Shown: positions 41,545 through 47,832 of the stretch, in pieces
How positions within the stretch are numbered: the first letter of the stretch is position 1
How the letters are laid out: each line of letters starts with the position of its first letter
DNA from: Acinetobacter tjernbergiae DSM 14971 = CIP 107465
GTDB lineage: Bacteria > Pseudomonadota > Gammaproteobacteria > Pseudomonadales > Moraxellaceae
Direction of reading: 5' to 3'
Assembly (NCBI RefSeq): GCF_000374425.1
Contig: NZ_KB894373.1
Span: 1 to 64,000, forward strand
DNA: 64,000 nt
Program-made: the position numbers and the translations under genes
Notes under the pieces: generated by a model
Told to the model about the DNA's origin: nothing
The model's database searches: none
The model's input: only the letters and a program-made list of their open reading frames with translations

Positions 41545-41591
41545 TAAATATTCCTTTAAAATTTAAATAATTATAGACAATAGCTAATATG

Positions 41592-41936
41592 CTATTGTGC
41601 CCAAGTACAGACTTTGAACCAATCACCAACCCAGCAGGCTTTCTCCTTCTGTGAGCGAGTCGCCTCACCCCATGTAGATGCGCCACCACTCAATTTTGTT
41701 GCTTGAACAACAGCTTGATCTTTACTTTCAATCCAAACCATGATGCCTTCAAAGTTTAATTTTTTAGCAAAACTAGGGTGGCTAATATAAAAGCTGCCGT
41801 TACCTTGTGGATCAAAATTACACTTACCCTTATATATGGTTTTACCACTATCTTCGATTTGACAGGTTGCTGGTTTGGCTTGTGCAATTGCGGGAACTGC
41901 AATACTTAAAAGTATTGCCATGATTAATTTCTTCAT
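41592..41936 (-). CDS. secreted protein of cassette A
   Basis: A 114-residue protein with a signal peptide (MKKLIMAILLSIAVPAIAQA) and four Cys in the mature part (TCQIED, GKCNF, KACWVGD, KVCTW), so two disulfides are likely. GKGNGSFYISHP and a Trp-rich end suggest a small beta protein. It lies between two other tiny envelope proteins in one operon. Cassette B has a 103-residue secreted protein in the same slot with weak similarity (NGxxF, CxL near the end). Not recognised. Confidence 0.65.
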   Translation of the reverse strand: MKKLIMAILLSIAVPAIAQAKPATCQIEDSGKTIYKGKCNFDPQGNGSFYISHPSFAKKLNFEGIMVWIESKDQAVVQATKLSGGASTWGEATRSQKEKACWVGDWFKVCTWAQ

Positions 41937-41965
41937 AAGTCTTTTCTTGAATATAAATGGTTGAA

Positions 41966-42190
41966 TTATTTAGAACGCAATACCAGTGCGCCAATAATGA
42001 TGAGGATTAGAACACCACCAATAAATTTACCTACGGATGGGAACATGACCGCAGGCCAGACGATTCCCCGACCAATGTGATAGGCGAATGACTTGTAGCT
42101 GTATTGACCCCAGAAGTTCTGGTAAACCGTAAAAAAGAAGCCAATAATAAAATAGCCACCGATAGCCCATGCCTTAATATTTTCTTTCAT
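41966..42190 (-). CDS. small membrane protein of cassette A (74 aa)
   Basis: A 74-residue protein with two membrane helices (AIGGYFIIGFFFTVYQNF and IGGVLILIIIGALVL). The first base of its ATG overlaps the stop codon of the 43-codon gene before it (TAATG), with GGGGGAGAT as ribosome site, so the two are translationally coupled. The middle reads YHIGRGIVWPAVMFPS; the 48-residue cassette B protein has a related YNLGKAAVWPVTIF. Function unknown. Confidence 0.7.
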   Translation of the reverse strand: MKENIKAWAIGGYFIIGFFFTVYQNFWGQYSYKSFAYHIGRGIVWPAVMFPSVGKFIGGVLILIIIGALVLRSK

Positions 42191-42321
42191 TATTTATCTC
42201 CCCCAGTTGCAAAGTTCACCAGTAGCATGAACAGCCCCAGTAAAATCATGAATCCAATAAAAGGTAAGCCCAGAAACGCAATGGCAACGATGACAACAAT
42301 AATTCCTGCAATTGCTCGCAT
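42190..42321 (-). CDS. tiny membrane protein of cassette A (43 aa)
   Basis: A 43-residue protein, almost wholly hydrophobic: RAIAGIIVVIVAIAFLGLP then FIGFMILLGLFMLLVNF and a polar end ATGGDK. The start at 42321 is four bases from the stop of the lipoprotein gene before it. Cassette B has a 39-residue equivalent (56,643). Coupling on both sides supports real translation. Function unknown. Confidence 0.65.
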   Translation of the reverse strand: MRAIAGIIVVIVAIAFLGLPFIGFMILLGLFMLLVNFATGGDK

Positions 42322-42324
42322 GGC

Positions 42325-42582
42325 TTACTTCTTCATACATTGCATACCGTAACGCACAATTTCTTCCTGAAATTCTTGCGTTTGGCTGATGATATAAAAT
42401 TTTTCTTCCAGTCGATCTGCGCCATATTGATCTTCAATTTTTTCATAGACACATTCACAGGTAGAGCTATCAGCACCGCCCATTTTGCAACCCTTAACGA
42501 ATTCACGTTCAGATTTGCTGGCACAGCCTGTTAAAGTGATTGCAGTAATACTGATCAAAAGAAGAGATGAGAGTATGTTCAT
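42325..42582 (-). CDS. small Cys-rich lipoprotein of cassette A
   Basis: An 85-residue lipoprotein: signal peptide with lipobox LTGC, then a short helical domain with FVKGCKMGGADSSTCECVYE and a terminal YGMQCMKK. The cassette B protein at 56,316 keeps the pattern F-x-x-GC-x-x-GG-x-D-x-STC-x-C-x-Y, so this is a small family with four Cys. The ATG has GGGGA upstream. First sizeable gene after the structured RNA and its short ORF. Confidence 0.75.
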   Translation of the reverse strand: MNILSSLLLISITAITLTGCASKSEREFVKGCKMGGADSSTCECVYEKIEDQYGADRLEEKFYIISQTQEFQEEIVRYGMQCMKK

Positions 42583-42730
42583 GTTTTTCCCCGATATTTA
42601 ATTTTTGGAATTGTTTTAATGTTTTTGATTCAGCGAATTTGTGCAGCCATTAAACAGGCAGGCGTAATACCCTCAATACGGATGGGTATTAAGATGACAT
42701 GATAAAATTGGCTGAATAAAAATCAGATAG

Positions 42731-42799
42731 CTAATTTAAAAGCCTGAATTCAATCAAAAAATGAATGGGGATTGGGTGTAACAGAGAATGATAAGTCAT
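42731..42799 (-). CDS. 22-codon ORF with strong ribosome site (cassette A)
   Basis: Codes for MTYHSLLHPIPIHFLIEFRL plus LN. AGGAGT ends seven bases before the ATG. The matching 31-codon ORF at 56,831 has the same position after the RNA element and shares the core H-x-IPIH. It may be a leader peptide whose translation controls the cassette, or a small protein in itself. It is short, so chance cannot be excluded for one copy, but two copies with the same layout make it credible. Confidence 0.55.
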   Translation of the reverse strand: MTYHSLLHPIPIHFLIEFRLLN

Positions 42800-42826
42800 A
42801 GTGACTACTCCTAGATGTACTTAGAA

Positions 42827-43036
42827 GTTCTACCAAATCACTGTCAAATGATGGTGGCAGAACGAAAGGGGGTTGACAGACTGGACATCTAGTAACCAGC
42901 ACGCACGAAGCGTCCCCCTCCCGTTCTACCGCAAAGGGGGTACGAGAAGGTTTCGCACAAAATCCATATTTAGAAAATATGAACCTGATACGCTAGATGA
43001 ACGGTCTGTCAAAACCGACTGACCATGTGGGTCAGC
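42827..43036 (-). ncRNA. structured RNA, copy A (candidate leader RNA or sRNA)
   Basis: A predicted RNA of about 210 nt read on the minus strand, starting 7 bases after a good -10 box. Helices (plus coordinates): 5' hairpin 43019-43024/43030-43035; long-range 42873-42881/43004-43012 (9 bp); stacked 42886-42892/42993-42999 (7 bp); hairpin 42965-42971/42975-42981; hairpin 42901-42904/42910-42913; G/C stem 42914-42918/42936-42940; 3' hairpin 42827-42831/42859-42863 with inner 42837-42840/42849-42852. Copy B keeps each helix, several with different but still pairing bases. No protein frame is conserved. Confidence 0.8.
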
Positions 43037-43042
43037 AGAGGA

Positions 43043-43071
43043 ATGATAAATTTATGTGGGAATTGAGTCAA
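43043..43071 (-). promoter_or_regulatory. sigma70-type promoter for RNA copy A
   Basis: On the minus strand: TTGACT (43071-43066), 17 bases, TATCAT (43048-43043). The first helix of the RNA begins 7 bases later. Copy B has the same spacing. Confidence 0.75.
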
Positions 43072-43286
43072 TTGATATCAGTATGTTTTATCGAATTAAA
43101 TTTTGAATTGTCTTAAATATATTGGTTATTCCATTTAACATTATTTTAGTTATACATTCACTTGGAATATTTTTTTACTTTTTTCCCTCTATTCTCAACG
43201 AATTACTCTTATTTCACCGCCTTGCTTGAGATTGAAAATTCAACTTGATAAGGTGCTTTTAATGATGAAAAAGTAGAGTTTTTACG

Positions 43287-44678
43287 ATGGCTAAAATTAC
43301 AGTTTATGTATGCCGTGATTGTGGCAAGGAGGAGGATATTTGGATTGGACAGTGTCTTAAATGTGGGGCATTCAATAGTATCAGCAAAACAGTAGTTGAA
43401 CGAAAGACTCAGCATCGGGCTACAGCAGGTTTAAGTCATTCTGGTTATGCAGGACAGAAACATCACATTACTAAATTAAATGCAGTTAAGATGAGTCAGG
43501 AGATTCGATGTTCAACAGGCATAGGAGAATTTGATCGTGTCTTAGGTGGTGGTCTGGTCACTGGATCAGTGGTATTAATTGGCGGTGATCCTGGCATTGG
43601 CAAATCAACGCTACTTTTACAAACCGCCACGCATATCGCAGAAAATCAATCGGTTTTATATATCACAGGAGAGGAATCACTGTCACAAGTTGCTATGCGA
43701 GCTAAACGATTGGGTTTGCCACTGGACAGACTGGATGTCATGGCAGAAACGAAAGTAGAACGCATTTGTGAGATATTAGCGGAACAAAAAACCTCTATGG
43801 TGATTTTGGATTCCATTCAAACCTTATATACGGAGGCTATTCCTGCTGCATCAGGCAGCACATCACAAATTAAAGAATCTGCTGCAATCTTAACCCGACT
43901 TGCAAAACAAAGGGGGATATCTTTACTTATAGTTGGTCATGTGACTAAAGATGGTGTATTGGCTGGTCCTCGTGTATTGGAACACATGGTTGATTGCGTA
44001 TTATATTTTGAGGGACAAAGTGACTTACAGTATCGAATGATGAGAGCTGTTAAAAACCGCTTTGGGGCTGTAAATGAATTAAGTGTTTTTGAGATGACTG
44101 ATCAGGGGCTGAGGGAAGTTATAAACCCAGCAACGATTTTTTTGGATCGTTATGGCGAAGCAGTCGCAGGGTCTGTTGTCATGGTTAGTCGAAATGGTGT
44201 ACGACCATTTTTAGTCGAAGTACAGGCTTTAGTGAGTGAAACAAAAACTACACCTAGACAACTTATTTTAGGTCTGGAGCATAATCGCCTTACTTTCCTG
44301 TTGACCATTATGAAAGAACAAGCCAACGTGGATATTCTTGAACATAATGTCTATGTCAATATTGTGGGTGGATTGAAAATTACAGAAACAGCGTCAGATT
44401 TAGCCGTGCTATTGGCTTGTGTATCGAGCCTAAAAAATCAACCCTTACCTCACGATATGGCTGTGTTTGGTGAAGTAGGCTTGTCTGGTGAGATTCGGTC
44501 TGTACCCAATGCACAGGAACGTATAAAGGAAGCCCAAAAGAACGGATTTAAAACTGTAGTTATCCCTAAAGTGAATCAGCCCAAACAGCCGATAGAGTCT
44601 ATGAACGTGATTGCTGTGGAATATTTGTACCAAGTATTACAGGCAGTTTTTGAAAATGATGCTTTGGTTGTAAATTGA
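43287..44678 (+). CDS. radA: RadA/Sms DNA repair protein, island copy
   Basis: A 463-residue RadA. An N-terminal C4 zinc finger (Cys9, 12, 23, 26), the RecA-like ATPase with Walker A GGDPGIGKST (99-108), the RadA-specific KNRFG motif (256-260), and a Lon-like C-terminal domain (about 290-460) are all present. RadA is a branch-migration helicase in recombination. The chromosome should already have one, so this is probably an extra copy carried by the island. Base composition is AT-rich, like its neighbours. It is divergent from the structured RNA. Confidence 0.93.
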   Translation: MAKITVYVCRDCGKEEDIWIGQCLKCGAFNSISKTVVERKTQHRATAGLSHSGYAGQKHHITKLNAVKMSQEIRCSTGIGEFDRVLGGGLVTGSVVLIGGDPGIGKSTLLLQTATHIAENQSVLYITGEESLSQVAMRAKRLGLPLDRLDVMAETKVERICEILAEQKTSMVILDSIQTLYTEAIPAASGSTSQIKESAAILTRLAKQRGISLLIVGHVTKDGVLAGPRVLEHMVDCVLYFEGQSDLQYRMMRAVKNRFGAVNELSVFEMTDQGLREVINPATIFLDRYGEAVAGSVVMVSRNGVRPFLVEVQALVSETKTTPRQLILGLEHNRLTFLLTIMKEQANVDILEHNVYVNIVGGLKITETASDLAVLLACVSSLKNQPLPHDMAVFGEVGLSGEIRSVPNAQERIKEAQKNGFKTVVIPKVNQPKQPIESMNVIAVEYLYQVLQAVFENDALVVN

Positions 44679-44803
44679 GCAGCAGTAAAAATCCTTTGGT
44701 TCAACGTATGCTATGCTTTTATCTCATCATGGATGATTAGCCTAAAAGGTTTTTAGAAAGAAACCAGAGTAGGACGTTAGATTTCTGTAAAAAATATCAA
44801 TAA

Positions 44804-45005
44804 GATGAAAGTTTGCCACAGCCTGTGGCAAAATTGCCGTATTCTTTGTGCTGATAAAGATTATTTAGATATGGAAATTGCTTTGCAGGATGAGGGTAAG
44901 CCTATGAGGGGGCGAGTACCAACTCTTATTTATTACCTCAAGATAAACTGCAAACTTTAGTATCCAATGAATTAAAAAAATGGAGTCGTTGGATTAAAAT
45001 TGATG
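44804..45005 (+). pseudogene. frameshifted small ORF after radA
   Basis: ATG 44804 reads MKVCHSLWQNCRILCADKDY then LDMEIALQDEGKPMR, then runs into GGGGG near 44910 and soon stops. In the other frame the sequence continues as GASTNSYLLPQDKLQTLVSN then ELKKWSRWIKIDD to a stop at 45005. One G more or less would join them into about 67 residues. It may be a decayed small gene or a homopolymer error. Not recognised. Confidence 0.45.
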
Positions 45006-46046
45006 ATTAAGGGTAATGAGGCGAATAAAGTGACTGATGTAGATAACCCAAAAGATTTTTCTGATGTTTTACAACACATTCAACGGTCACGTCAGAAGAT
45101 TTTTGCCCAGATTAATACAGCTCTTATCGAGCTGTATTGGCACATTGGTCAGATTATTAGTTATAAAGTCAACTCTCAAGGATGGGGGAAAAAAGTCGTT
45201 ACAGATTTGGCACAATACATAGCACAACAAGACCCTGAACTTAAAGGATTTAGTGATAAAAATCTGTGGCGTATGAAACAGTTTTTTGAGACATATCAAG
45301 GAAATGAAAAACTCTCACCACTGGTGAGAGAATTGTCTTGGACACATAACACCATTATTTTTTCACGTTGCAAGACCGCAGAAGAACGTGAATATTATTT
45401 AAGACTATGTATTAAAGAAAGATATTCAACACGAGAGTTAGAGCGTCAGATCAGTACATCACATTTTGAACGTACCATGCTAGGTAATCAAAAACTCTCA
45501 GCAGTGCTGAGAGAATTGCATCCAAGCATTAACAATACGTTTAAAGATAACTATGTATTGGAATTTCTAGGCTTGCCCATGCAGCATGATGAAAGTCATT
45601 TGCAAAAAGCCTTAATTCAAAATATGAAGCAGTTTATTCTTGAGTTAGGGAAAGACTTTATTTTTGTTGGTGAAGAATATCGGTTACAGGTTGGTAATCA
45701 AGACTTCTTTATTGACTTGTTATTCTTCCATCGTGGTTTAGCTGCTTTAGTTGCGTTTGAATTAAAGATTGCCAAATTTAGTCCTGAACATTTGGGACAG
45801 CTTAGTTTCTATCTTGAAGCATTAGATCGTGATGTGAGGAAACCTCATGAGAACCCAAGTATCGGGGTGTTGTTATGTCGGGATAAAGATGAAGATGTGG
45901 TAGAGTATGCACTATCACGCCATTTGTCACCGACAATGGTAGCTCAATATGAATTGCAATTGCCTGATAAAAAATTGATTCAGGCAAAATTACATGAGCT
46001 ATCTGAAAATGTATCCTTTAATGATGATAGTGATGTAAGCCTATAG
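45003..46046 (+). CDS. DUF1016 / YhcG-type PD-(D/E)XK nuclease
   Basis: A 347-residue protein. The N-terminal DUF1016 domain (about 15-170) includes LIELYWHIGQIISYKVNSQG, GFSDKNLWRMKQFFETY and RELSWTHNTIIFSRCK. The C-terminal PD-(D/E)XK domain has DFFIDLLFFHRGL, VAFELKIAKFSPEHLGQL with the E-x-K pair, and PSIGVLLCRDKDE. These proteins are common on islands and are linked to restriction or defence, but the exact activity is not settled. ATG 45003 follows weak upstream sequence. Confidence 0.88.
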   Translation: MIKGNEANKVTDVDNPKDFSDVLQHIQRSRQKIFAQINTALIELYWHIGQIISYKVNSQGWGKKVVTDLAQYIAQQDPELKGFSDKNLWRMKQFFETYQGNEKLSPLVRELSWTHNTIIFSRCKTAEEREYYLRLCIKERYSTRELERQISTSHFERTMLGNQKLSAVLRELHPSINNTFKDNYVLEFLGLPMQHDESHLQKALIQNMKQFILELGKDFIFVGEEYRLQVGNQDFFIDLLFFHRGLAALVAFELKIAKFSPEHLGQLSFYLEALDRDVRKPHENPSIGVLLCRDKDEDVVEYALSRHLSPTMVAQYELQLPDKKLIQAKLHELSENVSFNDDSDVSL

Positions 46047-46187
46047 TAAACAGAAAAATAATAGGTAGTGGTTTATTTAGTAGTTCCATGTTCTGATATA
46101 TCATTTAAAATTTGGTATAGATTAGTTTCAATCCACTTCAATATAAACCCAACATAAACGAGGTATTGAAGGCTATGAGAGAATAGA

Positions 46188-47147
46188 ATGACGGACATAT
46201 TTCATTATCCACCTGATGTATTCGAATTGCTAGTTGAAACGATTCCAAGGTTATTCCGAGGAAAGAAAGCTGTTGTGCTTTTTCTGCAAGGAGCAGGTGT
46301 TCCACAAGAGGATATAATCGGTGTTGCTAGAATTGTACAGACCGATCCTAAGTCAATTAATAAATTTGAAATTGTTCGTAACGTTTTAACGAAAGTGAAT
46401 TCACGAGGGGATAGTGGGCTTAGTGCCCGTCGTGAAATAATTAAGCGAGTTATAGAGTTTGAGAATTTTGAAACTTGTTGGCCAGCCGACCAACTTAAAG
46501 CTAAAGGGTTAGTCGTAAGTATTCGGGAAGCAGTAAACAAGAAAGATTCATTTACTCGGATGAAGCAGGAAAGAAATGCCGAGAGAGATGAGCGTCAATC
46601 TAGGCAACAAGCAGAACGCATCGCAGCAGCAAAACGACGTGAAGATATTAATGCTATTAGCCTACGTCTTGCTGCACTTTTTGGAATGGATGACAAACCA
46701 CAGGAAAGGGGTAAACTTTTAGAAGGAGTGCTAAATGATTTATTCCGTATCTATGGAATTCTTGTGCGTGAAGACTTCCGTCGTCGAGATCCTGATACTT
46801 CCGTTGTTGTCGAACAAATAGATGGTGTAATTGAACTAAATGGAAAGATTCATCTTGTTGAAATGAAGTGGCTTAATACATCAGTAGGTATAGGAGAGTT
46901 TTCACCACATTTGGTTCGCCTATTTAGCCGTGCGGATGCTCATGGAATTTTCATTGCAACAAATGGTTATGCCTCATCAGTTGTGTCTGAATGTAGAAAT
47001 GCTCTTAATCAGAAGACTTTATTCTTATGCTCATTGCGAGAATTTGTTATGCTGTTACAACGTCAAGATGATCTTGTAGAATTACTTCGTAAGAAATCGC
47101 AAGCTGCTATCGTGGATAAAAACCCATTCTTAGAAATTCTGTCGTAA
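46188..47147 (+). CDS. Mrr-like restriction endonuclease
   Basis: A 319-residue protein. The C-terminal half is an Mrr-type PD-(D/E)XK domain: GKLLEGVLNDLFRIYGILV, then VEQIDGVIELNGKIHLVEMKW with the Asp and E-x-K, and FIATNGYASSVV. The N-terminal half is helical with a basic coiled coil (EERQSRQQAERIAAAKRRED-like). Mrr-family enzymes often cut modified DNA. It is the last gene of the island before attR and may be paired with the DUF1016 gene 140 bp upstream as defence cargo. Confidence 0.8.
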   Translation: MTDIFHYPPDVFELLVETIPRLFRGKKAVVLFLQGAGVPQEDIIGVARIVQTDPKSINKFEIVRNVLTKVNSRGDSGLSARREIIKRVIEFENFETCWPADQLKAKGLVVSIREAVNKKDSFTRMKQERNAERDERQSRQQAERIAAAKRREDINAISLRLAALFGMDDKPQERGKLLEGVLNDLFRIYGILVREDFRRRDPDTSVVVEQIDGVIELNGKIHLVEMKWLNTSVGIGEFSPHLVRLFSRADAHGIFIATNGYASSVVSECRNALNQKTLFLCSLREFVMLLQRQDDLVELLRKKSQAAIVDKNPFLEILS

Positions 47148-47280
47148 TACTTTATGTATAATGAAGAAGTTTTAAACAAACGATTTACAGAATTGTTAAG
47201 TGGTAAAAATAGCAGTAAAAAACTGAATATATGTTTTATTTATTATTGTTTTTCAATTTCTTATGTTTTTAATGTGACTG

Positions 47281-47299
47281 TCACCGCTTCCGCCAAATT
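47281..47299 (+). repeat. attR: 19-bp repeat of the tRNA-Ser end
   Basis: Identical to 20185-20203. Right boundary of the island. The bases that follow are presumably what lay after the tRNA before integration. Confidence 0.9.
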
Positions 47300-47305
47300 T
47301 TGAAT

Positions 47306-47336
47306 TAAGCCCTTGTTTTTACAAGGGCTTATTTTT
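47306..47336 (+). terminator. displaced tRNA-Ser terminator
   Basis: TAAGCCCTTG, loop TTTTTA, CAAGGGCTTA, then T6. Its place just after the att repeat suggests it ended the tRNA-Ser transcript before the island came in. Confidence 0.8.
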
Positions 47337-47584
47337 TATCTATGATTTTACCCCTCAACCTACCCCTCATCAAATATTGAATGTAAAAAGCAGAGATGGG
47401 ATGATCTTGGACTGAATAAGAAATCAGTACAAAAATATTAAATAATTCTAAACTCAATTTTGGCTTTGAAAAGATATTTTTAAAATATAAAAAGGCTCAC
47501 GAATGAACCCTTAGATGACAATAAAAAGGCTATAGGTTGTGAACATTACTTGAGTATTTTTTTCACATACAGTGAGCTTATAAC

Positions 47585-47740
47585 GATAAAAAACCAAGTG
47601 GCTCATTAACTCGTTTAATAAGTTGTAACTATGTTTTTGAACGATACCTAATTAAAGCAATTGATGTGCCGAGGTTCAGGAAAAAACACCTTGAAGTTGA
47701 TAATCCAAGCATCTGTTTACCGATTGTTCTTTACGTAATA
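47585..47740 (-). pseudogene. decayed fragment of the 335-residue gene
   Basis: The plus strand here closely resembles 50,817-50,975, the 3' part of the intact minus-strand gene (shared words include CCAAGTGGCTCAT, AAGTTGTAAC and CTTGAAGTTGATAAT). Several substitutions and indels destroy the frame. No other gene is visible in 47148-47832 apart from attR and the terminator. Confidence 0.8.
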
Positions 47741-47832
47741 GTTAAAAGAAAAATTGATCGTAATTTAGACATTAGAGGATTTTTTTTTTATACTTAATTC
47801 AATTGTTTAAAAATACTATTAGAGATTTCTTG

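Noticed and set aside
41393..41689. 98-residue minus-strand frame across two cassette genes
   Set aside because: It overlaps two genes with clear signal peptides in another frame and is a shadow.
42827..43036. Protein-coding explanation for the conserved region
   Set aside because: No frame of useful length is shared by the two copies, while changes keep base pairs and not codons.
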